A stretch of DNA of 64,000 bases from BMS3ABIN04 sp964553325 (lineage in GTDB: Bacteria; Bacteroidota; Ignavibacteria; Ignavibacteriales; Melioribacteraceae): positions 1-64,000 of the forward strand of contig CAZKKI010000014.1 of the NCBI GenBank assembly GCA_964553325.1, given 5' to 3'. The stretch's first letter is position 1. Each line of letters begins with the position of its first letter. Under the pieces are notes generated by a model that worked only from the letters and a program-made list of their open reading frames with translations, was not told the origin of the DNA and searched no databases. Position numbers and translations under genes: made by a program. This document shows positions 45,984 through 55,165 of this stretch, one piece after another.

Positions 45984-45991
45984 TATATTTG
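45984..45991 (+). promoter_or_regulatory. Possible -7-like element (TATATTTG) for the cytochrome gene
   Basis: TATATTTG, 67 bp upstream of the NapC/NirT-type start. The -33 position (AACATTC-like AT-rich run) does not show TTTG. Confidence 0.3.
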
Positions 45992-46057
45992 TATTATTTT
46001 CATGCCGGATGTTCGGGAAGCGTAATTTGATTTAACGAATAATTTACGAGGTGAAAA

Positions 46058-47572
46058 ATGAAATTCTCGTTACCCCAATCAACCAAAAATTGGATGACGT
46101 TAATCGGTGCAACAATTTCATTGATAGCTTTATTTTTAATTTTTTTCCTTTTCGTGGTATCGGTAATTTTTAATCAAGGCGGTTCTTACATCGGACTTGT
46201 AATGTACATAATTTTGCCGGCTTTTCTTATTGTAGGTTTGATTTTAATCCCCGTCGGTATGCTGACGTACAACCTGAAAATCCAAAGATTGGGAATAACA
46301 AAGGACAAAAAGCTCCCGGTAATAGATTTTAACATCGTACAACACAGAAACGCTTTTATGATTTTTGCTATAGGTACCGTACTTTTTCTGTTTGTTTCCG
46401 CCGTGGGAAGTTACGAAGCGTTTCATTACACCGAATCTGTTGAATTTTGCGGTACTATTTGCCATGAAGTTATGACACCCGAATACACGGCTTATCAAAA
46501 TTCACCCCATGCAAGAGTAAAATGCGTCGAATGCCATGTCGGTTCGGGAGCCGATTGGTACGTCCGTTCGAAACTTTCGGGATTACGCCAAGTTTATAAA
46601 ACCGTAATTAACGATATTCCCCGACCGATAAAAACGCCGATAAAAAACTTGCGACCGGCAAAGGAAACATGCCGAAGATGTCACTGGCCGGAAAAATTTT
46701 ACGCTCGGACTTTACGACTCAACCGTCATTATCTCAGAAACGAAGAAAACTCTGAATGGGATATCAGTCTAATTATGAAAGTCGGCTCTGAATTCAGTGC
46801 TTTGGGTTTAAGCGAAGGAATTCACTGGCATATAAATCCTAACGTGTTAATCGAATATGCCGCAACGGATTATGCCCGTAAAGAAATTCCTTGGGTAAAA
46901 TATACTGACTTGAAAACGGGAAAAGAAACGGTTTTTGTTTCGGAAGATAATCCTATCGAAGGAAGTGAACTCGATACATTGGAAATAAGAACAGTGGATT
47001 GCATGGACTGCCATAACCGTCCGTCGCACAAATACAATCCGCCCGAATATTTTATTAACGATGCGATAACCGCCGGAAATATTTCAAAGGAATTACCAGA
47101 AATAAAAAATATTGCGTTCGAAGTCTGCACGGAAGAGTATCGAACAACCGAAGAAGCAATGAAAAATATTGAAGAAAAAATATATGAATTTTACGAAGAA
47201 AATTATCCGGAAGTGATTGAAGAAAAAACCGATTTGCTAGAAAGTTCGATCGATGCCCTGCAAAAAATTTTCCGTCAAAATGTTTTTCCCGAAATGAACG
47301 TACGCTGGGATAAATATCCTATTAACATCGGTCATACCAAATCGATGGGATGTTTCCGGTGCCACGACGATAATCATTTTTCGGAAGAAGGAGAAGTTAT
47401 TTCGATGGATTGTAATTTATGCCACTCTATAATAGCGCAAGGAAATCCCGAAAATCTGCAACTCACAACTATCGATAGTTCTCTTACGTTCATCCATCCC
47501 GGCGATGAAGTCGATGAAGAGGATTGGCGGGATGAATTTTGTTCCGAATGCCACGAAGGCGACGGACCGTAA
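46058..47572 (+). CDS. NapC/NirT-type membrane multihaem cytochrome c
   Basis: 504 aa. Three N-terminal hydrophobic segments (~13-37, 44-70, 98-117), then seven haem attachment sites. Six are CxxCH: C156, C205, C315, C432, C452, C495 with H at +4. The first is CGTICH (C131-C135-H136), an unusual CX3CH. NapC/NirT proteins oxidise menaquinol and pass electrons to periplasmic reductases. The partner reductase is not in this window. A region 350-420 is glutamate-rich and haem-free. Confidence 0.9.
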   Translation: MKFSLPQSTKNWMTLIGATISLIALFLIFFLFVVSVIFNQGGSYIGLVMYIILPAFLIVGLILIPVGMLTYNLKIQRLGITKDKKLPVIDFNIVQHRNAFMIFAIGTVLFLFVSAVGSYEAFHYTESVEFCGTICHEVMTPEYTAYQNSPHARVKCVECHVGSGADWYVRSKLSGLRQVYKTVINDIPRPIKTPIKNLRPAKETCRRCHWPEKFYARTLRLNRHYLRNEENSEWDISLIMKVGSEFSALGLSEGIHWHINPNVLIEYAATDYARKEIPWVKYTDLKTGKETVFVSEDNPIEGSELDTLEIRTVDCMDCHNRPSHKYNPPEYFINDAITAGNISKELPEIKNIAFEVCTEEYRTTEEAMKNIEEKIYEFYEENYPEVIEEKTDLLESSIDALQKIFRQNVFPEMNVRWDKYPINIGHTKSMGCFRCHDDNHFSEEGEVISMDCNLCHSIIAQGNPENLQLTTIDSSLTFIHPGDEVDEEDWRDEFCSECHEGDGP

Positions 47573-47575
47573 AAT

Positions 47576-49441
47576 TTACGTTCGACCGAAACGCTTATCG
47601 AATTCTTCGAGCGGAATTTTAATTACAATCGGTCTGCCGTGCGGACATACATAAGGCATCGAAGTTGCAAAAAGTTGATCGACCAGCAAACGCATTTCGT
47701 CTTGAGAAAGTCTGTCGCCCGCTTTTATAGCCGCTTTGCATGCAAAGGAAGCGGCAAGATTATCGCGTGTTTCAAGTTTTTTCTCCCGCTGGTTTTTTCT
47801 ATATTCGGTTAAAATATCCAATAAAGTATCTACTTCCGTGCCTACTTTCACATCGGGCGGAACACCGTCAATTACCAACGTGTTTTTTCCGAAAAATTTC
47901 AGTTCGAATCCCAATCTGGTTAAATACGGTTCGATTTCTTTTACCAACTCGAAATCCGCTTTATCGAGTTGAATTGTTTGGGAAAAAAGCAATTGTTGTG
48001 CAAACGGCAAATTTGCTTCGAACGATTTAAGAGCTTTCTCGTACAAAATTCTTTCATGAGCTACATGCTGATCGATTATCATCAAACCGCTTTTGATTTG
48101 AGTTAAAATATATTTGTTATGAAGCGATACGAGAAACGGCGAATCTGGTTTCCCAACGGTTTCGGCGGTTTCACTTGGCACGTGATACACTTCCGTATTT
48201 TTTTCCTCGAAAGGATGACTTACTTCCGTCTTCGGTGCGGCCGATTTGATTTCTTTATCCATCGAGCCGAACAGCATATCGATTTCATCTTCGGAGAAAA
48301 TGCTTTCCCGTTTCTCCCTTTTGCGCGGTGCGGATTGAGTTAAAAACGCCGGTCTGTCTTCGAAGTCGTTTTTCTCTACTTTTCTGTTCTCGAATTTTAA
48401 TTTATCTTTTTCATTTCTATCTTTATCGAAACTCATCGAAGGAGTAAGATCGAACAGACCGATACTTTTCTTGATAACGGAATTTACAAAAACGTAAATG
48501 TCTTTTTCGTCTTCAAACTTCACTTCCAATTTCGAAGGATGAATATTCACGTCGATACGGGAAGGATCGAGCGATAAAAACAAAACGAAAAACGGATAAT
48601 CACCTTTTTCAAGCAAGTGTTCATAAGCGGAAAAAACCGCATGGTTTATGGATTTGTTCACTACAAATCTTTTATTAATGTAAAGATATTGTTCCCCCTT
48701 ACTCTTTTTCAAATAAGTGGGTTTGGCAATATATCCGGTAAGACCCAAAAAATCCGTAATTTCTTTAACCTCAACAACAGCATCGAAAATATTATCGGCA
48801 AAAACTTGCATCATACGGTCTTCGATTGTTCCCGCCGGAAAATCGAACTCAATTTCATCTTCAATGAACAGTTTGAATGAAATTCCCGGGTGCGGAATTG
48901 CCGACTTTTTGAAAGTTTCGATTATGTGTTTTAATTCCGTCGCATTCGATTTCATAAAATTTCTGCGTGCGGGTGTATTGTGAAACAAATTTTTAACGGA
49001 AATAGAAGTACCGACGGGAAAACTTCCCTTTTCCTTGTAAATTTGGGATGTTTCGTCGTTTTTGATTAAAGTACCTAATTCGTCTTCTTTTCTTTTTGTT
49101 TTCAGTTCGAACAAACTGACCGCCGCAATCGAACTTAAAGCTTCCCCTCGAAACCCGAAAGTGTTAATCGCTTCCAAATCTTTATAATCGGATATTTTGC
49201 TTGTTGCGTGCCTTTGGATACAAAGAACCGCATCGTCTTCACTCATTCCGATTCCGTCGTCCACAACTTGAATTAAAGACTTTCCGGCTCTTTTTATATA
49301 AACTTCAATGTTTTTCGCTCCCGCATCGATAGAATTTTCCATCAGCTCTTTCACAACTGAAGCAGGACGTTGAACCACTTCTCCAGCTGCAATTTTATTG
49401 GCTAAATTAGCCGGTAATATTTTAATCTTGTTCTTATTCAT
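47576..49441 (-). CDS. mutL: DNA mismatch repair protein MutL
   Basis: 621 aa from the ATG at 49441 (MNKNKIKILP); a frame to 49504 would overlap DHFR. GHKL ATPase motifs: IAAGEVVQRPASVVKELMENSIDAGA, DDGIGM and FGFRGEALSSIA. The C-terminal domain retains DQHVAHERILYE, ACKAAIKAGDRL and CPHGRP, which are the metal-binding endonuclease motifs, so this MutL should nick DNA without MutH. Converges with the cytochrome gene (3 bp between stops). It follows thyX and DHFR in one direction. Confidence 0.96.
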   Translation of the reverse strand: MNKNKIKILPANLANKIAAGEVVQRPASVVKELMENSIDAGAKNIEVYIKRAGKSLIQVVDDGIGMSEDDAVLCIQRHATSKISDYKDLEAINTFGFRGEALSSIAAVSLFELKTKRKEDELGTLIKNDETSQIYKEKGSFPVGTSISVKNLFHNTPARRNFMKSNATELKHIIETFKKSAIPHPGISFKLFIEDEIEFDFPAGTIEDRMMQVFADNIFDAVVEVKEITDFLGLTGYIAKPTYLKKSKGEQYLYINKRFVVNKSINHAVFSAYEHLLEKGDYPFFVLFLSLDPSRIDVNIHPSKLEVKFEDEKDIYVFVNSVIKKSIGLFDLTPSMSFDKDRNEKDKLKFENRKVEKNDFEDRPAFLTQSAPRKREKRESIFSEDEIDMLFGSMDKEIKSAAPKTEVSHPFEEKNTEVYHVPSETAETVGKPDSPFLVSLHNKYILTQIKSGLMIIDQHVAHERILYEKALKSFEANLPFAQQLLFSQTIQLDKADFELVKEIEPYLTRLGFELKFFGKNTLVIDGVPPDVKVGTEVDTLLDILTEYRKNQREKKLETRDNLAASFACKAAIKAGDRLSQDEMRLLVDQLFATSMPYVCPHGRPIVIKIPLEEFDKRFGRT

Positions 49442-49478
49442 AGCTTTGTTTTTTTGGATTGTAAAGATACGAAAATAT

Positions 49479-49961
49479 TTAAACTTCGTTCGGGGTGTAC
49501 TCAAAAAGTGTGAAATCCCGGAATTCGCCTATTAATCGCTTTTTCCATTTTTCCGACCGTAGTTCGGGGAAAAATACGTTTCCGTCGTAGTTCCGCTTCA
49601 TTTCGGAAATTAAAATTTTGTCGGCTAATCCGAGTGCTTGCTTAAATATTTCCGCTCCGCCTATAATAAAAACCTTATTGTATTTTTTTTTGTCGCAATA
49701 TTCCAATGCACCTTCAATCGAATCGAAGTAAATTAAATTTTGTTTATTGGATTTTTTACTTTTCGATATGATAATATTTAAACGCTTCTCAAGCGGATAA
49801 CGGAGCGATTCAAAAGTCTTCCTTCCCATTATTACGGGAAAACCGACGGTTGTTTTTTTGAAGAACGACAATTCTTCTTTCGAATGCCACGGTAATTTTC
49901 CGTCTTTGCCGATAACTTTATTTTTAGATACCGCGGCAATAATTATCTTTTCCAAATTCAA
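49479..49961 (-). CDS. folA: Dihydrofolate reductase
   Basis: 160 aa. NADPH-dependent reduction of dihydrofolate. AAVSKNKVIGKDGKLPWHSKEELSFFKK carries the Met20-loop-type segment and acidic catalytic residue; VIMGRKTFESL and VFIIGGAEIFKQAL are the cofactor-binding strands. Nineteen bp after thyX and 37 bp before mutL, same strand. Presence beside ThyX is noteworthy because ThyX yields tetrahydrofolate directly. Confidence 0.95.
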   Translation of the reverse strand: MNLEKIIIAAVSKNKVIGKDGKLPWHSKEELSFFKKTTVGFPVIMGRKTFESLRYPLEKRLNIIISKSKKSNKQNLIYFDSIEGALEYCDKKKYNKVFIIGGAEIFKQALGLADKILISEMKRNYDGNVFFPELRSEKWKKRLIGEFRDFTLFEYTPNEV

Positions 49962-49980
49962 TTTACCGGATATTAAAAAT

Positions 49981-50901
49981 TCACCAAGGTTTGCGGAGTC
50001 CCAGCATTTCCAATTTTTCTTCCATTTCCATACGTTCGAGATTTTTTAAAAGTTTTCCGTCCTTCATTTTCAACCAACCGGCGTTTTCGGCTGTTTCCAA
50101 AACCGCTTTCTGGTTCGATGCGATTAAGTTTTTTATTATGTCGAGTTCGATAGCGGAAAATTTTTGCGCGTTCATTTCGTAATCGAGGAAGGCTTCCCAT
50201 GTAAATGGAACCCACTTGGCAACTATTTGGTGACCTATTATTTCTGCATATTTTCTTATTTCGAGCTGAGCGTTTTTTTCCATTCTCAAGCGTAAGAAAT
50301 GCAACAGGTTATGCAAATCGATTTTCCAATACGCTTCGGTGTAAGTGGACAAAGGTAAATCTTTTCTTGCTTGTTCCCTTGCAACGCCCAAATCAATCCG
50401 TTTTTGGTAAGTCTCGCGGGCTAAAGTTTGAAGTTTCCTTTCCTCTTCCGATAATTTCTCGCCCGTTTCAATATCGAAGTAACCCGCGCTGCCTTGTTTG
50501 TTATCTTTCGATTGCATTCGCCATTCGTCCGGTTTGGTTGTTTGCGCCGAATCTATAGCAATCGAGTAACGAGTCGAATATTCGTTTACGTTTGCAGTTC
50601 TGTGTCTAATCCATTGCCTCCAGGCGTCCATAGGAATTCGGATGTGGAATTTTATTTCGCACATTTCGAACGGGGTTGTATGTTTGTGTCTCATTAAATA
50701 TCTGATCAACCCTCTATCTTGCCGGAGTTTTTTCGTTCCTTTGCCGTACGAAACCCTTGCCGCTTGCACAACGGATTGGTCGGAGCCCATATAGTCGATT
50801 ACGCGAATGAACCCGTCGTCGAGCACCTTGAAAGGTTTTCCGAGAATCTCGTCGAGTCCGGGGACTTTAATTTGTTCCAGTTTTTCAAATTCTTCGGTCA
50901 T
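49981..50901 (-). CDS. thyX: FAD-dependent thymidylate synthase ThyX
   Basis: 306 aa, longer than the minimal ~230-aa ThyX. Hallmark RHRTANVNEYSTRYS (variant of RHRxxSxNExSxRYS with Asn at the first Ser), PFEMCEIKFHIRIPMDAWRQWIRH, and LHNLLHFLRLR, which form the FAD and dUMP sites. Converts dUMP to dTMP with methylene-tetrahydrofolate and NADPH via FAD. Confidence 0.96.
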   Translation of the reverse strand: MTEEFEKLEQIKVPGLDEILGKPFKVLDDGFIRVIDYMGSDQSVVQAARVSYGKGTKKLRQDRGLIRYLMRHKHTTPFEMCEIKFHIRIPMDAWRQWIRHRTANVNEYSTRYSIAIDSAQTTKPDEWRMQSKDNKQGSAGYFDIETGEKLSEEERKLQTLARETYQKRIDLGVAREQARKDLPLSTYTEAYWKIDLHNLLHFLRLRMEKNAQLEIRKYAEIIGHQIVAKWVPFTWEAFLDYEMNAQKFSAIELDIIKNLIASNQKAVLETAENAGWLKMKDGKLLKNLERMEMEEKLEMLGLRKPW

Positions 50902-51130
50902 GAAAATATCCTTTTATAAATTTATTTTCTTAAAATCAAAAAACAATATTAAACCGAACAAATCTGAAAAGCAAATCGATTTTAAATCCGTTGTGTTTTC
51001 GAAAAGAAAAAGATTCTTGGTGGGATAAAATTTACAATTAAAATCTGACCCCGATAACCCATTTTATTTTTCATTTTTATATATTTACACCCAACATTTA
51101 CTTCTTTCCCAATCTAAAACGGAGTAAAAA

Positions 51131-52405
51131 ATGTCCACACCTATTTTCATCTTTGAAGATCAAGCAGTAGAAAACCTTCATCCTTTGACTTACACCCGTC
51201 CCGTTTACGATTTACGTTGCGGTATTCTTACGTTAAAGGAGAAGGTAGAAAAATACTTTCCGCAAAGTGAAATTTATTTGCACACGCGGGAATATTTAAT
51301 TGACAGCGTAAAACAAAATTTCCCCGGGAACAAAGTTAATACCGTTCCGGAAAATTCCGGCGAAACGGTTTTCATTAACGGAAGGGTTATTGTCGATTCC
51401 GCTTTGGTAAATCAATTGAATTTTGAAGACGGTGATTCGGCTTACTATTCGAAAGAAGAACTTGTTGCAGCCAAAATCAGCGGTGAAAAATTAGCGGAAT
51501 TAAAAAATAATTTTCAGGATGTGATTGCTTATCTGAAATCGTTGGATTTGCCGAAGAAAGAAATCGACGCAACGATAGTTAAATATCCGTGGAACCTTGT
51601 TCACATCAACGGCGCCGAATTGGTTAAGGATTTCGAACTTTTAACAAAAAGTGTTTCGAAAAAAATTAACGGAAAAATATACGACGGCGTGAATATGGTC
51701 GAACCGGATAATATTTTCATAGGCGAAGGAAGCAAAATAAAACCGGGCGTTGTGCTGGATGCCGAAGGCGGTCCGATTTACATCGGTAACAACGTTACGG
51801 TTTTCCCGAATTCGGTTATCGAAGGTCCGTGTTACATCGGAGACGGTTCGAAAATTAAAGTTGGTGCAAAAATTTACGAGAACACAAGTATCGGTCCCGT
51901 GTGTAAAGTCGGCGGCGAAGTCGAGGAATCGATTATCCATTCTTATTCGAACAAACAACACGACGGATTTTTGGGTCACGCTTATCTCGGTTGCTGGGTT
52001 AATCTTGGTGCCGATACAAACAACAGCGACTTAAAAAACAATTACGGAAATGTAAAAGTATTCATAAACGATAAACAAATTGACAGCGGAAGTATGTTCG
52101 TCGGCTTAACAATGGGCGACCATTCCAAGTCGGGCATAAACACAATGTTCAATACCGGTACCGTCGTCGGTGTTGGATGTAATGTTTTCGGTGCCGATTT
52201 TCCCCCGAAATATATTCCCTCTTTCTCTTGGGGCGGAAGCGAATCGCTTACAACTTACAAACTCGATAAATGCATGGAAGTTGCCAAACGGGTAATGGCT
52301 AGGCGCGACGTCGAGTTCACCGAAGCCGACGAAAAAATATTTAAAACCGTATTCGAATTAACCAAAGGCGAAAGAGCTTTACGCGAATTTCCCGAAGAAG
52401 TATAA
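51131..52405 (+). CDS. Alternative GlmU-like sugar nucleotidyltransferase
   Basis: 424 aa. N-terminal IFIFEDQAVENLHPLTYTRPVYDLRCGILTLKEKVEKYF is the signature of the Bacteroidetes-type alternative GlmU (UDP-GlcNAc pyrophosphorylase/acetyltransferase), not the classic LAAGxGTRM. From ~190 a left-handed beta-helix with hexapeptide repeats (IGNNVTVFPNSVIEGPCYIG, IGDGSKIKVGAKIYENTSIGP). It lies 14 bp upstream of nagB, so both handle amino-sugar phosphates. Confidence 0.88.
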   Translation: MSTPIFIFEDQAVENLHPLTYTRPVYDLRCGILTLKEKVEKYFPQSEIYLHTREYLIDSVKQNFPGNKVNTVPENSGETVFINGRVIVDSALVNQLNFEDGDSAYYSKEELVAAKISGEKLAELKNNFQDVIAYLKSLDLPKKEIDATIVKYPWNLVHINGAELVKDFELLTKSVSKKINGKIYDGVNMVEPDNIFIGEGSKIKPGVVLDAEGGPIYIGNNVTVFPNSVIEGPCYIGDGSKIKVGAKIYENTSIGPVCKVGGEVEESIIHSYSNKQHDGFLGHAYLGCWVNLGADTNNSDLKNNYGNVKVFINDKQIDSGSMFVGLTMGDHSKSGINTMFNTGTVVGVGCNVFGADFPPKYIPSFSWGGSESLTTYKLDKCMEVAKRVMARRDVEFTEADEKIFKTVFELTKGERALREFPEEV

Positions 52406-52419
52406 ACAAGGAGGAAGAA

Positions 52420-53232
52420 ATGAGATTAATTATCCAACCTAATTACGATTTGGTTTCAAAATGGGCGGCTTACCACGTTGCCAAAAGAATTAAACAATTC
52501 AAACCTACCGCTAAAAAACCTTTTGTTTTGGGACTGCCCACAGGTTCCTCGCCTCTCGGTATGTATAAAGAACTAATTAAACTCAACAAGAAGAAAGTTG
52601 TTTCTTTTAAGAATGTAGTAACGTTTAACATGGACGAGTATGTAGGCATTCCCGAAGATCATCCTCAAAGTTATCATTATTTTATGTGGCACAATTTCTT
52701 TAACCATATCGATATTCAAAAGAAAAACGTGAATATATTAAATGGTAACGCGAAAGATCTTCATAAAGAATGTGAAAATTACGAAAAGAAAATAGCTAAA
52801 TACGGAGGAATAAATCTCTTTGTCGGCGGAATTGGACCTGACGGACACATTGCTTTCAACGAACCGGGTTCATCTTTGGGTTCAAGAACACGTGTAAAAA
52901 CTTTAACGAAGGATACGATTATCGCTAATTCGAGATTTTTCGACGGTGATATTAACAAAGTGCCCAAAACCGCATTGACCGTTGGAGTTAAAACGGTTAT
53001 GGATGCCGACGAAGTAATGATTATAATCTCCGGGCATTCAAAAGCAAGGGCTTTGCAAAAAGTTGTGGAAGAAGGTGTAAACCATATGTGGACGGTAAGC
53101 GCTTTGCAATTACATCCGAAAGGAATAATCGTCTGCGACGACGATTCGACTTATGAATTGAAAGTTGGAACGGTTCAATACTTTAAAGACATCGAGGCAT
53201 CTCACCTCGATCCGAAAACATTATTAAAGTAA
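52420..53232 (+). CDS. nagB: Glucosamine-6-phosphate deaminase
   Basis: 270 aa. Converts GlcN-6-P to fructose-6-P and ammonia. GLPTGSSPLGMYKELI, base D72 in NMDEYVG, D141/H143/E148 in GPDGHIAFNEPG, SRTRVKTLT. GGAGG precedes the ATG. Operon with the alternative GlmU. Confidence 0.96.
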   Translation: MRLIIQPNYDLVSKWAAYHVAKRIKQFKPTAKKPFVLGLPTGSSPLGMYKELIKLNKKKVVSFKNVVTFNMDEYVGIPEDHPQSYHYFMWHNFFNHIDIQKKNVNILNGNAKDLHKECENYEKKIAKYGGINLFVGGIGPDGHIAFNEPGSSLGSRTRVKTLTKDTIIANSRFFDGDINKVPKTALTVGVKTVMDADEVMIIISGHSKARALQKVVEEGVNHMWTVSALQLHPKGIIVCDDDSTYELKVGTVQYFKDIEASHLDPKTLLK

Positions 53233-53241
53233 TTTGTTTCG

Positions 53242-53271
53242 CGTGCGGCGGGAATTAACTCCCGTTGCACG
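53242..53271 (+). terminator. Hairpin after nagB
   Basis: 12-bp stem CGTGCGGCGGGA / TCCCGTTGCACG (two G-T wobbles), loop ATTAAC, 9 bp after the nagB stop, followed by an AT-rich but not pure T tail. Confidence 0.6.
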
Positions 53272-53356
53272 ATATTTAATTTAACCTTGCTTCAAATTTT
53301 TTATGATTTTCTTTCCTTAAGTTTTTATACAAATTCCAAATGATTAATAACGGAGA

Positions 53357-53503
53357 CCAGTTGGCAATGATCAGTTTGCAGTTGGCAGTTGGCAATGATC
53401 AGTTTGCAGTCAGCAGTTGGCAGTTGGCAATGACCAGTTTGCAGTCAGCAGTTGGCAGCTGGCAATGATCAGTTGGCAATGACCAGTTGGCAGTTGGCAA
53501 ATA
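53357..53503. repeat. Minisatellite-like tandem repeat (~35-bp unit)
   Basis: About four imperfect copies built from CAGTTGGCA, AATGAYCAGTT and TGCAGTCAG words. Copies vary by one to three bases and one carries a shortened internal unit. It fills the gap between nagB and the POT transporter; base composition (G and T rich) differs from the AT-rich flanks. No palindromic spacers, so not CRISPR. The rest of the 379-bp gap shows the hairpin above and nothing else. Confidence 0.9.
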
Positions 53504-53611
53504 ACAATTTAGCAATGCAGCAATTAACCAATGACGAATGCCAAATAGTAATTGATATTCTCAATAATCAACACTATTTTTACCCTTTTCATAAGCATAT
53601 CGGGTTGATTT

Positions 53612-55153
53612 ATGACAAAAACCAAAATCAGCATAAAAGATTTTCCGGCAACGTTTTGGGTTGCCAACACAATGGAAATATTCGAGCGAATGGCTTGGTA
53701 CGGATTTTTTGCCGTCTCCTCTCTTTACATAACCGGCAAGGTTGAAGAAGGAGGTCTTGGTTTCACCGACGAGGATCGGGGTGTTCTACAAGGAGTTGTT
53801 ACGTTTTTTTTATATCTGTTCCCAGTGGTGACCGGCGCTTTAGCCGACAGATACGGTTTCAGAAAAATGTTGTTTGCGGCTTTTGCCGTAATGGTTCCGG
53901 CATATTATCTTTTGGGACAGTTTAAAACATTCCCTACTTTCTTTTTGGCATTTATGTTGGTTGCCCTTGGCGCCGCAATGTTCAAACCCGTAATTATCGG
54001 GACGATTTCGAAAGTAACAAACGATAAAACTTCTTCACTCGGATTCGGAATTTTTTATATGATGGTTAACATCGGCGGTTTTCTGGGACCGATAGTTGCA
54101 GGAATCGTCCGTGCATGGTCGTGGGAATATGTATTCATCGCCTCTTCGGGTTGGATTGCAATAAACTTTATATTCGTTACGCTATTTTATAAAGAGCCCT
54201 CTTCCGAAGCAACATCAGCTAATCCACGGAATCTTAAAAAAGTAATGACCGATATGGTTGAAGTTTTGGGTAACGGCAGATTTTTCCTTTTTGTATTCGG
54301 ATTACTTTTGATTTTGGTACTTGGTTCGAAATTTACATCGGACGGTTCGTTCACTTGGTCGGATATCACATGGATTGCAATCGTTTGGTCACTACTCAAT
54401 TTAGGATACGATTTGATTTTACGGCTTACAAAAACCGAATCCCGCCGTTGGTTCGCTTCTCCGATGAAACTCGGCGATTGGAAATTCGGATTGTTTTTAT
54501 TGTTGATGTCCGGATTTTGGACTTCCTTCAATCAAATTTTTTACACACTTCCACTTTACATTCGCGATTTTACGGATACATCTGATATAATGAATTTCGT
54601 CAAATCGATGTTCGAATTTTTCGGGATTTCAAATTCCGTTTACGAATCGTTTTCTGGCTCGATGGCAACGGCAGGTCAGGTAAATCCCGAATATTTAATC
54701 AATCTTAATGCGGGAGCAATAATTCTCTTTCAAGTATTTGTTTCGTATTTGGTAACCAGGCTTAAACCTTTCACAACTATCTTTTACGGTACGCTTATTA
54801 CCGTTGTAAGTTTTTCGATTTTAATATTCGGAACTTTGGGTTGGGTTGTAGTTTTGGGTATAATCGTATTTTCGTTCGGCGAAATGATGGCGAGTCCGAA
54901 ATCAAAAGAATACACCGGCAAAATCGCTCCGCCCGATAAAGTTGCGCTTTACATGGGATATTTTTATTGGTGCGTAGCACTTGGTAATTTGTTCGGCGGT
55001 ATTCTATCGGGTCAACTTTACGCAACTTTTGCACGCGATATGCAACGCCCCGATTTAATGTGGTTGGTATTCGCAATAATTGCACTTGGTTCCGCAATTT
55101 TAGTATTTCTATACGATAAATTCATATTGAAAACAAAACGGGGCACAACATAA
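53612..55153 (+). CDS. POT/PTR-like major facilitator transporter
   Basis: 513 aa, ~12 or more TM segments. ANTMEIFERMAWYGFFAVSSLYI resembles the POT-family first helix (ExxERFxYYG); LFPVVTGALADRYGFRKM is the MFS loop 2-3 motif; GFGIFYMMVNIGGFLGPIVAG matches the PTR signature. Members import di/tripeptides with protons. The sequence between TM6 and TM8 is longer than in classical DtpA. It precedes an SLC45/GPH-like permease by 12 bp; both may move products of extracellular polymer degradation. Confidence 0.85.
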   Translation: MTKTKISIKDFPATFWVANTMEIFERMAWYGFFAVSSLYITGKVEEGGLGFTDEDRGVLQGVVTFFLYLFPVVTGALADRYGFRKMLFAAFAVMVPAYYLLGQFKTFPTFFLAFMLVALGAAMFKPVIIGTISKVTNDKTSSLGFGIFYMMVNIGGFLGPIVAGIVRAWSWEYVFIASSGWIAINFIFVTLFYKEPSSEATSANPRNLKKVMTDMVEVLGNGRFFLFVFGLLLILVLGSKFTSDGSFTWSDITWIAIVWSLLNLGYDLILRLTKTESRRWFASPMKLGDWKFGLFLLLMSGFWTSFNQIFYTLPLYIRDFTDTSDIMNFVKSMFEFFGISNSVYESFSGSMATAGQVNPEYLINLNAGAIILFQVFVSYLVTRLKPFTTIFYGTLITVVSFSILIFGTLGWVVVLGIIVFSFGEMMASPKSKEYTGKIAPPDKVALYMGYFYWCVALGNLFGGILSGQLYATFARDMQRPDLMWLVFAIIALGSAILVFLYDKFILKTKRGTT

Positions 55154-55165
55154 AATGAGGAGAAA

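Noticed and set aside
53357..53503. Repeat array considered as CRISPR
   Set aside because: Units are contiguous and imperfect, with no unique spacers between identical repeats and no cas genes nearby.
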